From NCBI RefSeq assembly GCF_016863295.1, contig NZ_BOOP01000054.1:1-58336 (forward strand): a stretch of DNA of 58,336 nt, given 5' to 3'. The stretch is from Planotetraspora phitsanulokensis. Lineage in GTDB: Bacteria > Actinomycetota > Actinomycetes > Streptosporangiales > Streptosporangiaceae. The first letter of the stretch is position 1, and every line of letters starts with the position of its first letter. Positions 26,955-35,058 of this stretch are shown here, piece by piece. Under the pieces are notes generated by a model. The model was not told the origin of the DNA. It saw only the letters and a program-made list of their open reading frames with translations, and made no database searches. Position numbers and translations under genes: made by a program.

Positions 26955-27019
26955 CGGAGCCGGTTCACGGAGCCGGTTCACGGAGCCGGTTCACGGTGCC
27001 GGTTCACGGAGCCGGTTCA
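26955..27019 (+). repeat. 13-bp tandem repeat, five copies, directly behind jetC
   Basis: CGGAGCCGGTTCA is repeated at 26955, 26968, 26981, 26994 (one substitution) and 27007. The array begins at the base after the jetC stop codon, where jetD would be expected to start or overlap. Confidence 0.92.
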
Positions 27020-27166
27020 CGGAGCTCGGGCGAGACTCCCGCGAGATCAGCGAGCACTCACCTGTTGTTCGCCCGGTATTCGCGTCCCATTCGCCGGGAT
27101 GCCCGAAGCTGCTGGGCGATTACTGCCCGCTGTCCGCTGCGGCGACCTGCGAAGAGGACATCAACG

Positions 27167-30100
27167 TTGCACAAGAGTTGGCGTTCGCCGATCACATGGG
27201 CGGTCGCGTTACTGACCGCTGTTCCGCTCCTCGCCGCGGTGCCGCCCGCCTCGGCGGACGATCAGGCCCCCTCCACCGTGAAGATCAACGAGGTCGAGTC
27301 GAACGGCGGGACGCCGGGCGACTGGGTCGAGCTGGTCAACACGGGTGCGGCCGCCGTGGACGTGTCGGGTTGGGTCGTGAAGGACAACGACGACACGCAC
27401 GCGTTCACAGTCGCGGCGGGCACGACGGTCGCGGCCGGGGCGTTCCTGGCCCTGGACGTCGAATCGGCCTTCGGATTGGGCGGTGCGGACTCTGCTCGTC
27501 TGTATCTGGCGGACGGCACGACGCTGGTCGATTCCTACACGTGGACGGCTCACGCGGCGACGACGTACGGCCGGTGCCCGGACGGCAGCGGTGACTTCGT
27601 GACCACGACGTCGCCGACCAAGGGTGCGGCGAACGACTGCGGCTCGCCGTCCTCGGCGGTGAAGATCAACGAGGTTGAGTCGAACGGCGGGACGCCGGGT
27701 GACTGGGTCGAGCTGGTCAACACCGCCAAGACTCCCGTGGATGTGTCCGGCTGGGTCGTGAAGGACAACGACGACACGCACGCGTACACGGTCGCGGCGG
27801 GTACGACGGTGGCGGCCGGTGGGTTCCTGGCGCTGGATGTCGAAACGGCCTTCGGGCTGGGCGGTGCGGACTCCGCCCGGCTGTATCTGGCGGACGGCAC
27901 GACGCTGGTCGACTCCTACACGTGGACGGCCCACGCGGCGACGACGTACGGCCGCTGCCCGGACGGCACCGGCGCGTTCGTGACCACGACCTCGTCCACC
28001 AAGGGCGCGGCGAACGACTGCGGCTCGCCGTCCTCGGTAGTGAAGATCAACGAGGTCGAGTCGAACGGCGGGACGCCCGGTGACTGGGTCGAGCTGGTCA
28101 ACACCGCCAAGACTCCCGTGGATGTGTCCGGCTGGGTCGTGAAGGACAACGACGACTCCCACGTCTTCACGGTCGCGGCGGGCACGACGATGGCGGCCGG
28201 GGCCTTCCTGGCACTCGACGTCGACCCGGTCTTCGGGCTGGGCAGTGCGGATTCGGCTCGTCTCTACCTGGCCGACGGCACGACGCTGGTCGACACCTAC
28301 AGCTGGACGGCTCACGCGGCGACGACGTACGGCCGCTGCCCGGACGGCACCGGCGCTTTCGTGACCACGACGTCGCCGACCAAGGGTGCGGCGAACGACT
28401 GCGGCGGGCCATCCTCGGTGGTGAAGATCAACGAGGTCGAGTCCGACGGCGGCACGCCGGGTGACTGGGTCGAACTCGTCAACACCGGTAAGACTCCCGT
28501 GGACGTGTCCGGCTGGGTGGTCAAGGACAACGACGACTCGCACGCGTACACGGTCGCGGCGGGCACGACGATGGCCGTCGGCGCGTACCTGGCCCTCGAC
28601 GTCGACCCGGTCTTCGGGCTGGGCGGCGCGGACTCCGCCCGCCTGTACCTGCCGGACGGCGTAACGCTCGCGGACTCCTACAGCTGGACCTCCCACGCCA
28701 CGACCACCTATGGCCGGTGCCCGGACGGCACCGGCGCGTTCGTGACCACCACGTCGCCGACCAAGGGCGCGGCGAACGCGTGCCCCGGTCAGATCTCGGC
28801 CAAGCCGTGGCCGGGCGGCGACGCGGTGGCCACTGCCGACGCCGCCGACGTGTTCGGCACCAACATGAGCGGCCTCGCCTACGAGGCGTCTGGTGACGGC
28901 ACTCCCGGAGTGCTCTGGGCGGTCAAGAACGGCCCCGGCACGCTGTACCGCCTGGAGTGGGACGGCACCAAGTGGGCGCCCGCCACGACCGGCGGCTGGA
29001 ACGCGGGCAAGGCGCTGCACTACCCGGACGGCACCGGCGACCTCGACTCCGAAGGCGTGACCCTGACCGCAGCCGGTCCGTCCGGCGGCGTGTTCGTCTC
29101 CACCGAACGTAACAACGGGAACAGCGGCGTCAGCCGTCCCGAGGTGCTGCGCTTCGACCCGGTGGGCACGGCGGCCGGCCTCAGCGCCACCAAGGAGTGG
29201 AACCTCACCGCGGACCTGCCGGCGGTGGCCGCGAACAGCGGGCTCGAGGCGATCTCCTGGATCCCCGACTCGTTCCTGACCTCGCACGGCTTCCGCGACG
29301 AGCACACCGGCGCGGCCTACGACCCGGGCGCCTATCCGAACCACGGCGACGGCCTGTTCTTCGTCGGCCTCGAGGCCAACGGCACCATCTACGCCTACGC
29401 GCTCGACCAGACGGGCGGCGGATTCACCCGGGTCGCCACGATCGCGAGCGGGTTCCCCAGCGTGATGGACCTCGAGTTCGAGCCCGAGACGAACCGCCTC
29501 TGGGCGGCGTGCGACGACACCTGCAACGGCCGCACCGCGACCCTCGACATCGACGCCGGCGGGAAGTTCGCCGTCACCGACGTGTACGAGCGGCCGGGCA
29601 CGATGCCCAACATCAACAACGAGGGGTTCGCGATCGCGCCGCAGTCGGAGTGTGTGGACGGCCACAAGCCCGTCTTCTGGTCCGACGACAGCAATGATGA
29701 CGGGCACGCGCTGCGCAGCGGAACGCTCACCTGCACGGTGCTCGACCTCGACGCGGACGACGACGGCATTAACGACGACGTGGACGTGACGTTCCCGCCG
29801 GGCACCTCCCACGCGACCGACCCGGCCAACGAGACGTTCTCCGACGCCCTGGTGGGCGGCACCACCTCGGGCAGGATCGTGAGCCGCGGCGGCCGCACGC
29901 TGACCGTCTCCGACGTCCGCGATCCCGCGGGGGTACGGGTGAAGGCCGGTGCGGGCTCCGCCCCGGCGCGGTTCCAGCTGGTCGGCAGCGGCGCGACGAT
30001 CGCGCTGGGACAGGGTTCCTACGAGCTCACCGGTTCCGGCAAGACCAGCACGATCAACACGCTTGACGGCGAGCAGGCGGTCGTCACGGTCAGCGTGAAC

Positions 30101-30712
30101 GGCACGCCGATCACGCTGACGGTCGGCGACGGCGGATCGGTCACCTACACCGAGGTGTCGGCCAACGGCAAGGTCACCGGCCTGACCGGCATCCAGCGGA
30201 CCGGGACCGTCGGCGTCCGCGCGGACGGCATGCCCGCGACTGCGTGCGCCGCCATCGAGATCCAGAACGTGATCGTCGCCACGACCGGCAACGAGCTGAT
30301 CTCCGGTACCGGCGCCAACGACCTGATCATCGGCCGGGGCGGCAACGACACGGTCAACGGCAACGGCGGCGCCGACTGCGTCACGACGGGCAGCGGCAAC
30401 GACCAGATCACCACGACCGGCGGCGACGACTGGATCGACGCGGGCGGCGGCAACAACGTGGTCCGCGCCGGCGATGGCGCGAACACCGTGGCGACCGCGT
30501 CGGGCAACGACCAGATCACCACCGGAGACGGCGACGACACGGTCAACGCCGGCGGCGGCAACAACACGGTGACCACCGGCGGCGGCGCGGACACCATCAC
30601 GACCGCCAGCGGCAACGACGGAATCGACTGCGGCGCCGGCTCGGACACGGCGCGGGCCGGTGGCGGCAACAACACCAACGTCGGCAAGCGGTGCGAGGCG
30701 TTCGGAATCTGA
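27167..30712 (+). CDS. Secreted lamin-tail-domain protein with phytase/esterase-like domain and RTX-like repeats
   Basis: 1181 aa from a TTG with GAAGAGGA upstream. Residues 1-30 form a signal peptide ending PPASA. Four nearly identical 127-residue lamin tail domains follow (each begins KINEVES and contains GDWVELVNT and DVSGWVVKDNDD), at about residues 38-546. Residues about 550-870 resemble the esterase-like domain of phytase-family proteins (GVFVSTERNN, NNEGFAIAPQSECVDGHKPV). The C-terminal 130 residues are Gly/Asn/Asp repeats such as GNDTVNGNGGADC and GNDQITTGDGDDTVN, akin to RTX calcium-binding repeats. Likely an extracellular Ca2+-binding phosphoesterase-like or surface protein; enzymatic activity is inference. 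Confidence 0.82.
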   Translation: MHKSWRSPITWAVALLTAVPLLAAVPPASADDQAPSTVKINEVESNGGTPGDWVELVNTGAAAVDVSGWVVKDNDDTHAFTVAAGTTVAAGAFLALDVESAFGLGGADSARLYLADGTTLVDSYTWTAHAATTYGRCPDGSGDFVTTTSPTKGAANDCGSPSSAVKINEVESNGGTPGDWVELVNTAKTPVDVSGWVVKDNDDTHAYTVAAGTTVAAGGFLALDVETAFGLGGADSARLYLADGTTLVDSYTWTAHAATTYGRCPDGTGAFVTTTSSTKGAANDCGSPSSVVKINEVESNGGTPGDWVELVNTAKTPVDVSGWVVKDNDDSHVFTVAAGTTMAAGAFLALDVDPVFGLGSADSARLYLADGTTLVDTYSWTAHAATTYGRCPDGTGAFVTTTSPTKGAANDCGGPSSVVKINEVESDGGTPGDWVELVNTGKTPVDVSGWVVKDNDDSHAYTVAAGTTMAVGAYLALDVDPVFGLGGADSARLYLPDGVTLADSYSWTSHATTTYGRCPDGTGAFVTTTSPTKGAANACPGQISAKPWPGGDAVATADAADVFGTNMSGLAYEASGDGTPGVLWAVKNGPGTLYRLEWDGTKWAPATTGGWNAGKALHYPDGTGDLDSEGVTLTAAGPSGGVFVSTERNNGNSGVSRPEVLRFDPVGTAAGLSATKEWNLTADLPAVAANSGLEAISWIPDSFLTSHGFRDEHTGAAYDPGAYPNHGDGLFFVGLEANGTIYAYALDQTGGGFTRVATIASGFPSVMDLEFEPETNRLWAACDDTCNGRTATLDIDAGGKFAVTDVYERPGTMPNINNEGFAIAPQSECVDGHKPVFWSDDSNDDGHALRSGTLTCTVLDLDADDDGINDDVDVTFPPGTSHATDPANETFSDALVGGTTSGRIVSRGGRTLTVSDVRDPAGVRVKAGAGSAPARFQLVGSGATIALGQGSYELTGSGKTSTINTLDGEQAVVTVSVNGTPITLTVGDGGSVTYTEVSANGKVTGLTGIQRTGTVGVRADGMPATACAAIEIQNVIVATTGNELISGTGANDLIIGRGGNDTVNGNGGADCVTTGSGNDQITTTGGDDWIDAGGGNNVVRAGDGANTVATASGNDQITTGDGDDTVNAGGGNNTVTTGGGADTITTASGNDGIDCGAGSDTARAGGGNNTNVGKRCEAFGI
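27281..28804 (+). repeat. 381-bp coding tandem repeat, four copies
   Basis: The start of each copy (AAGATCAACGAGGT) falls at 27281, 27662, 28043 and 28424, exactly 381 bp apart. Copies are nearly identical at the DNA level with few silent and replacement changes, showing recent amplification or gene conversion. Confidence 0.95.
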
Positions 30713-30730
30713 TCGCGATCGATTGATCGA

Positions 30731-30763
30731 CAGGGCCGGCCACCAAGGCCGGCCCTGTTTGTT
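30731..30763 (+). terminator. Rho-independent terminator of the lamin-tail protein gene
   Basis: CAGGGCCGGCC (30731-30741) pairs with GGCCGGCCCTG (30747-30757), 5-nt loop, followed by TTTGTT. Confidence 0.85.
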
Positions 30764-30783
30764 ATTCCGGGGCCTCCCTGGGC

Positions 30784-30912
30784 GTGATCATGCACACCTT
30801 CGGTGAGTCAGCCTCTGACCTGGCCTTTCATCGAGCATGATCATGCGCGGATTCGGCAAAGCATGCCGTGACCTGCGCGTTCGCTGTTCGTGATCATGCA
30901 CGGATGTGCGGC
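30784..30912. repeat. Spaced GTGATCATGCAC elements, three copies
   Basis: TGATCATGC(A/G)C occurs at about 30785, 30838 and 30891. TGATCA is palindromic, and flanking words (GGATTCGGC, CACGGAT) are partly shared. The rest of 30764-31186 shows no convincing gene; a short frame at 30868-31212 has no family features. Confidence 0.6.
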
Positions 30913-31186
30913 CTCGGGAATGGACGGCTTGAAGAACTCGCTGTCCAGGGGGTGCCCTTCGTCGTCAGTTTGTCCCCGTACGCCCGCGTGCCGGCCACCA
31001 TGAGCCGCCCGTCGCCGGGCTTCCCAGGCGATGAGTCATGTGATCAGAGTGGCTACAGGGATGCGGCGAGCTTCGCCGTGGTACGCCGAAGGGTCCCAGC
31101 CTTCGCAGGGCTGAATCCCCCGCGATCAGGTGCGCTTCCGCGTCTCGGTGTCCAGGCGGGGAAGAGGTCGGCCGCCGTCTCCGTTG

Positions 31187-31209
31187 CGTTACATTTCGGT
31201 ATCGTAACG
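31187..31209. promoter_or_regulatory. Inverted repeat ahead of the LAL regulator gene, with motif CATTTCGGTAT
   Basis: CGTTAC (31187-31192) and GTAACG (31204-31209) flank ATTTCGGTATC. The embedded CATTTCGGTAT (31192-31202) ends 26 nt before the ATG. The same 11-mer precedes wrbA at almost the same distance. Confidence 0.6.
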
Positions 31210-31228
31210 TAAGGAGGTGGCCTCAGAC

Positions 31229-33928
31229 ATGCTGTACGGGAGAGATCGGGAGACGGCGGAGCTTGACCGCCTCCTCGCCGCGGCCCAGCGGGGCCGGGGC
31301 GGCGCGTGCCTGCTCTGGGGCGATCCGGGCATCGGCAAGACGGCGTTGCTCCGGTACGTCGAGGGCCAGGCCGACGGCTTCGCCGTTCTGAGCAGCAGGG
31401 GGACGCGGTCGGAATCGGCCATGGCCTTCGCCGCCCTGCACGAGCTGCTCTGGCCCGTGCTCGACCGAGTGGACGCGTTGCCCGGCCCCCAGGCAGCGGC
31501 GCTGCGTGCCGCATTCGGCCTGAGCGTGGGCGGGACCGACAGCCTTCTGCTCGGCGCGGCCACGCTGACTCTGCTGTCGGAACTGGCACGCAGGCAGCCG
31601 GTGCTGATCCTTCTGGACGACGCCCAGTGGATCGACCCGGAGTCGGCGAGCTGTCTGGCCTTCGTCGCCCGCAGGCTGCGCACCGAGCCGATCGCCCTGG
31701 TGGCCACCGATCACGGCCCGGCGGACGGCAGGTGGAGCGGCCTCGAGGGACTCCACATCGAGCCGCTTGACGAGGCCGCCGCGCAGGCGTACCTGCGGGA
31801 CAAGCACGCCGAGCTCGCCGAGCCGGCCGTCAGGGCCGTCCTGCGTTCCGCCCACGGCAATCCGCTGGCGCTGTGTGAGTTCTCCGGGATGGCCTGCAAG
31901 GGCCTCGCCGTCGGGGACACCCTGACCCCGGGGCCGATGCTGCGTCAGGCGTTTCTGGCCATGGTCTCGAGCCTTCCCGGAGCGGCGAGGACCCTGCTCC
32001 TCCTGGTCGCGGCGGAAGACCGCGGCGACCTCGGGACCGTGAGCGCCGCGGCCGCCACGCTCGAGATCGGCGCCGAGACCTGGGACCAGGCCGTCGTGGA
32101 CCGATTCCTCGACCTGTCGGGGAACCGGGTGAGTCTGCGGCATCCCCTGATCCGCAGCGTGATCTACGAGGCGGCGCTCCCTCCCGAACGGCAGGCCGTA
32201 CATCGGGCGCTGGCCGCAGTGCTCGCAGGTCGAGAAGACACGGACCGCCGAGCCTGGCATCTCGCCGAGGCGACGCTGGAGCCGGACGCGGAGGTCGCCG
32301 ACCTGCTGCACCACTCGGCGCAGCGGGCCCTGGCCCGAGGCGGGTGCTCGGCGGCCTCAAGGGCGCTGCGCCGTTCGGCGGAGCTGACCCCTGACCCGGT
32401 GCAGGCGGGCAGCCGGTACGCCGGGGCCGCGCGCGCCGCCTGGGAGTCGGGGGAGCCGGAGTGCGCGCGCGAGTTGCTGGCGCGGGCGCGGAGCCGGGCC
32501 CCTGAGGCGGTGGTCGCGACGCTCAGCGGAGGGCTGCGGGGTCTGCTGGAGTTCGTCCACGGTGAGCAGGCGCGCGCCCATCGGCTGCTGCTGGCCGAGG
32601 CGCGCATCGTCGAGGATCCCCGGCTGGCGGTGCAACTCGCGTGCCTCGCGCTGCGGGCGGCATGGAACGTCGACTCGCCTGAGCTGTGGGCTCGAGCGGT
32701 GGAAGTCCTGGACGGGTTGCCGGCGACGGGGGATGAGCAGGTCGATCTGCTGGTCAAGGGGGTTCGCCACTGGTGGTTCGATGAGGCGATGCCCGGCGGC
32801 CAGGTCATGCCGGAGGGCAGGCCGGGAAACGACTTCAACCTGATCATGTGGCTGCTGCTTCCCGCGCCCATCGCCGTCGCCTGGGGCCTGGAGGAGCGGG
32901 CGCGCGCCTACTACCAGGGAGCCGCCGAGCGGTCGAGGGAGACGGGGGTGCTGTCCGCACTGGCCTTCGTGTTGTCGCAGCTCGGCATGGTCGACATGAT
33001 GAGCGGTCACTGGGTGGAGGCACGGCTCAACGCGAGCGAGGGGCTCCGGCTCGGCGAGGGCATGGTGGCGTCCAGTGTCATCGCTCAGTCCCTGAACGTG
33101 ATGTGCTGGCTGAGCGCCGTCACCGAGGGGGAGGACGCCGGGGAGGAACTGATCCGGGAGGTGCAACGGAACAGATCCAGCTGGTCGTCCCGGGCACTGA
33201 TGGGCGCGTCGTACTGGCACCAGGGGGTGGCGGCGCTCGGTGCCGGGCGCGCCGAAGACGCCTCGGACCTGCTGGACAGGTTGATCACGCCGGGCGGTGA
33301 GGCGGCGCATTCGACCTTCGCGGTGCTGGCGGCGGCGGACGCGGTTGAGGCCGCGGTCCGCGCGGGGCGCCAGGACTCGATTCCGGAGTGGGTGCGGCTC
33401 ATCGAGGAGTGGGCGGACCGGAGCGGGGCCGCCTGGGCGACGGGCGCGGCCTTCCGTTGCCGGGCCCTGACGGCCGGACCCGCGGAGGCGGAGGCTCTCT
33501 ACGCGATGGCGCTGGCCGGATACGCCGAGGCCGAGCGGCCGTTCGACCACGCCAGGACCGAACTCCTCTACGGCGAGTGGCTGCGCAGGGCCCGCCGCAG
33601 GGTCCAGGCCAGAGGACATCTGCGCGCCGCCAGGGAGACCTTCGCCCGGCTGGGGGCGCATGACTGGCTGGTCCGCGCTACGACGGAGCTCGAACTGGCC
33701 GGTGAGACGGGCGCCCATGCGGATCAGGCCTCCGACCCCACCCCGTTGACGCCGCAGGAGACCCGGATCGCCAGGCTCGCCGCGCAGGGGCTGACCAACA
33801 AGGACATCGCCGCCTCCCTGTTCATCAGCCCCCGGACGGTCGGCCACCATCTGTCCAGCGTCTTCCTCAAGCTGGGCATCGCCTCACGCGCCGAGCTCAG
33901 GAAGCTCGCCGCGACGCTGCGCGAATGA
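31229..33928 (+). CDS. LAL-type (large ATP-binding LuxR) transcriptional regulator
   Basis: 899 aa. Residues 31-38 are Walker A (GDPGIGKT), and Walker B is in LILLDDAQWIDP (about 130). The middle contains TPR-like helical repeats. The last ~60 residues are a LuxR/GerE HTH: LTPQETRIARLAAQGLTNKD then SPRTVGHHLSSVFLKLGI. The GGAGG at 31213-31217 lies 11 nt before the ATG at 31229; the in-frame GTG at 31217 overlaps that ribosome site and is unlikely. LAL proteins usually activate nearby metabolism or antibiotic genes. The downstream wrbA gene shares its upstream motif and is the best target candidate. Confidence 0.9.
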   Translation: MLYGRDRETAELDRLLAAAQRGRGGACLLWGDPGIGKTALLRYVEGQADGFAVLSSRGTRSESAMAFAALHELLWPVLDRVDALPGPQAAALRAAFGLSVGGTDSLLLGAATLTLLSELARRQPVLILLDDAQWIDPESASCLAFVARRLRTEPIALVATDHGPADGRWSGLEGLHIEPLDEAAAQAYLRDKHAELAEPAVRAVLRSAHGNPLALCEFSGMACKGLAVGDTLTPGPMLRQAFLAMVSSLPGAARTLLLLVAAEDRGDLGTVSAAAATLEIGAETWDQAVVDRFLDLSGNRVSLRHPLIRSVIYEAALPPERQAVHRALAAVLAGREDTDRRAWHLAEATLEPDAEVADLLHHSAQRALARGGCSAASRALRRSAELTPDPVQAGSRYAGAARAAWESGEPECARELLARARSRAPEAVVATLSGGLRGLLEFVHGEQARAHRLLLAEARIVEDPRLAVQLACLALRAAWNVDSPELWARAVEVLDGLPATGDEQVDLLVKGVRHWWFDEAMPGGQVMPEGRPGNDFNLIMWLLLPAPIAVAWGLEERARAYYQGAAERSRETGVLSALAFVLSQLGMVDMMSGHWVEARLNASEGLRLGEGMVASSVIAQSLNVMCWLSAVTEGEDAGEELIREVQRNRSSWSSRALMGASYWHQGVAALGAGRAEDASDLLDRLITPGGEAAHSTFAVLAAADAVEAAVRAGRQDSIPEWVRLIEEWADRSGAAWATGAAFRCRALTAGPAEAEALYAMALAGYAEAERPFDHARTELLYGEWLRRARRRVQARGHLRAARETFARLGAHDWLVRATTELELAGETGAHADQASDPTPLTPQETRIARLAAQGLTNKDIAASLFISPRTVGHHLSSVFLKLGIASRAELRKLAATLRE

Positions 33929-33963
33929 GCGGCCCGCCCGCCGCCGCCGTGACCTGCACGGAA

Positions 33964-34011
33964 TGACCGATGCGATGACCTATGCAGTGACCTATGCGGT
34001 GACCGATGTGC
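33964..34011 (+). repeat. 12-bp tandem repeat, four copies, behind the LAL gene
   Basis: TGACC(G/T)ATGCNN recurs at 33964, 33976, 33988 and 34000, beginning about 35 nt after the stop. Slightly degenerate. Confidence 0.8.
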
Positions 34012-34036
34012 GCTCCGGCGGTCCCGCCTAAGTTCT

Positions 34037-34047
34037 CATTTCGGTAT
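34037..34047 (+). promoter_or_regulatory. Second copy of motif CATTTCGGTAT, ahead of wrbA
   Basis: The motif ends 25 nt before the wrbA ATG. It sits inside CGGTATAAACCG (arms CGGT/ACCG), itself flanked by TCTCA and TGAGA, so it too is centred in an inverted repeat. TATAAA could be the -10 box. Confidence 0.55.
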
Positions 34048-34072
34048 AAACCGTTATTGAGAGAGATCAACT

Positions 34073-34705
34073 ATGTCCTTGAATGAGGCCGTCCGGGTAG
34101 CCGTCATCTATTACTCGTCGACGGGAACGGTTTTCGAGCTCGCCAAGGCCGCCGCCACCTCTGCGGAGAAGGCGGGCGCCGAGGTACGGCTGCGCAAGGT
34201 ACGCGAGCTGGCCCCCGCCGAGGCCATCGCCACCAACCAGGGCTGGAGCGACCACGCCGCCGCCACCCAGCACATCGTGGAGGCGTCCTTGGACGACCTG
34301 GTGTGGGCCGATGCGATCATGTTCGGCACGCCCACCCGCTACGGACTGCCGGCGTCGCAGCTCAAGCAGTTCATCGACACCGCCGGCAGCCTGTGGGCGC
34401 AGGGCAAGCTGATCAACAAGATCGGTTCGTCGTTCACTGCCAGCGGCACCCGGCACGGCGGGCAGGAGACGACGATCGTCGCGCTGAACAACACCTTCTA
34501 CCACTGGGGATCGATCATCGTCCCGCCCGGGTACGCCGACCCGATCCAGTTCCAGATGGGCAACCCGTACGGCACCAGCCACACCTCCAGCAACGCCGAG
34601 GTCCCGCCCGGCGAGATCGAACTGGCCGCGATGGAGTTCCAGACTCGCCGCGTCGTCGAGATCACGGCCACGTTCAAGAGGGGACGCGAGGCCCAGTTCG
34701 CGTGA
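34073..34705 (+). CDS. wrbA: NAD(P)H:quinone oxidoreductase, WrbA type
   Basis: 210 aa with a flavodoxin-like fold. The FMN phosphate loop is YYSSTGTVFELAKAA at the N-terminus. MFGTPTRYGLPASQLKQFID at about 83-102 and SFTASGTRHGGQETT at about 122-136 are WrbA signatures. The enzyme reduces quinones by two electrons using NAD(P)H and FMN, protecting against redox cycling, in the cytoplasm. A GAGAGA site precedes the ATG. It follows the LAL gene with a shared upstream motif. The last 7 codons and stop are duplicated as a 21-bp repeat. Confidence 0.92.
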   Translation: MSLNEAVRVAVIYYSSTGTVFELAKAAATSAEKAGAEVRLRKVRELAPAEAIATNQGWSDHAAATQHIVEASLDDLVWADAIMFGTPTRYGLPASQLKQFIDTAGSLWAQGKLINKIGSSFTASGTRHGGQETTIVALNNTFYHWGSIIVPPGYADPIQFQMGNPYGTSHTSSNAEVPPGEIELAAMEFQTRRVVEITATFKRGREAQFA

Positions 34706-34727
34706 TGCGAGGCCCGGTTCGGGTGCC
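34686..34727 (+). repeat. 21-bp direct duplication spanning the wrbA stop codon
   Basis: GCGAGGCCCAGTTCGCGTGAT (34686-34706) is followed at once by a copy with a few changes, GCGAGGCCCGGTTCGGGTG. The first copy holds the wrbA stop; the second lies outside the gene. Confidence 0.75.
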
Positions 34728-34767
34728 CCGGTGCGCGGCCTGTGCGGGGAGAGTGAGAGAGGCGCTG

Positions 34768-35058
34768 ATGAAAGTCGAGATCAGACTTGACGGCGCCCGC
34801 TCCCTCTTCGACGCGGAGGTGGGCGGCGAACATGCGGGGCACCTGCATTTCGTCCGGAGCCGCGGCGTCATCGCGTACACCCGTATCGAGGTCGAGCCGG
34901 AGTTCCAGGGGCGGGGTGTCGGTGGATCCCTCGTCAGGGGGGCGCTCGACGTGGCCCTGGCCGAGGGCGTACGGGTGCCGGCGGTCTGCCCGTTCATGAA
35001 GCACTGGCTCGAGCATCACCCCGACTACCTGGGCATGGTCAGAACCCGGGGCGTATGA
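34768..35058 (+). CDS. Small GNAT-like acetyltransferase (YjdJ type)
   Basis: 96 aa, the length of the reduced GNAT_acetyltr_2-like family. RGVIAYTRIEVEPEFQGRGV then GGSLVRGALDVAL gives the acetyl-CoA loop (Q-G-R-G-V-G), and PAVCPFMKHWLEHHPDY is the highly conserved C-terminal signature of this family. Substrate unknown; some members are linked to protein or small-molecule acetylation. It is 62 nt behind wrbA and probably co-transcribed. Its 3' end overlaps the convergent ferritin-like gene by 20 bp. Confidence 0.87.
   Translation: MKVEIRLDGARSLFDAEVGGEHAGHLHFVRSRGVIAYTRIEVEPEFQGRGVGGSLVRGALDVALAEGVRVPAVCPFMKHWLEHHPDYLGMVRTRGV

Noticed and set aside
26955-27019. 13-bp repeats considered as plasmid-type iterons or an origin
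   Set aside because: No replication gene, AT-rich region or DnaA boxes nearby; simple tandem duplication behind jetC fits better.
27209-29812. 867-codon open frame on the minus strand opposite the lamin-tail protein
   Set aside because: It exists because the repeated GC-rich coding sequence opposite has few stop triplets; composition is Arg/Val/Gly-rich and shows no domain.
30868-31212. 114-codon frame between the lamin-tail and LAL genes
   Set aside because: No ribosome site, no family pattern, and it overlaps the repeat elements and the LAL promoter.
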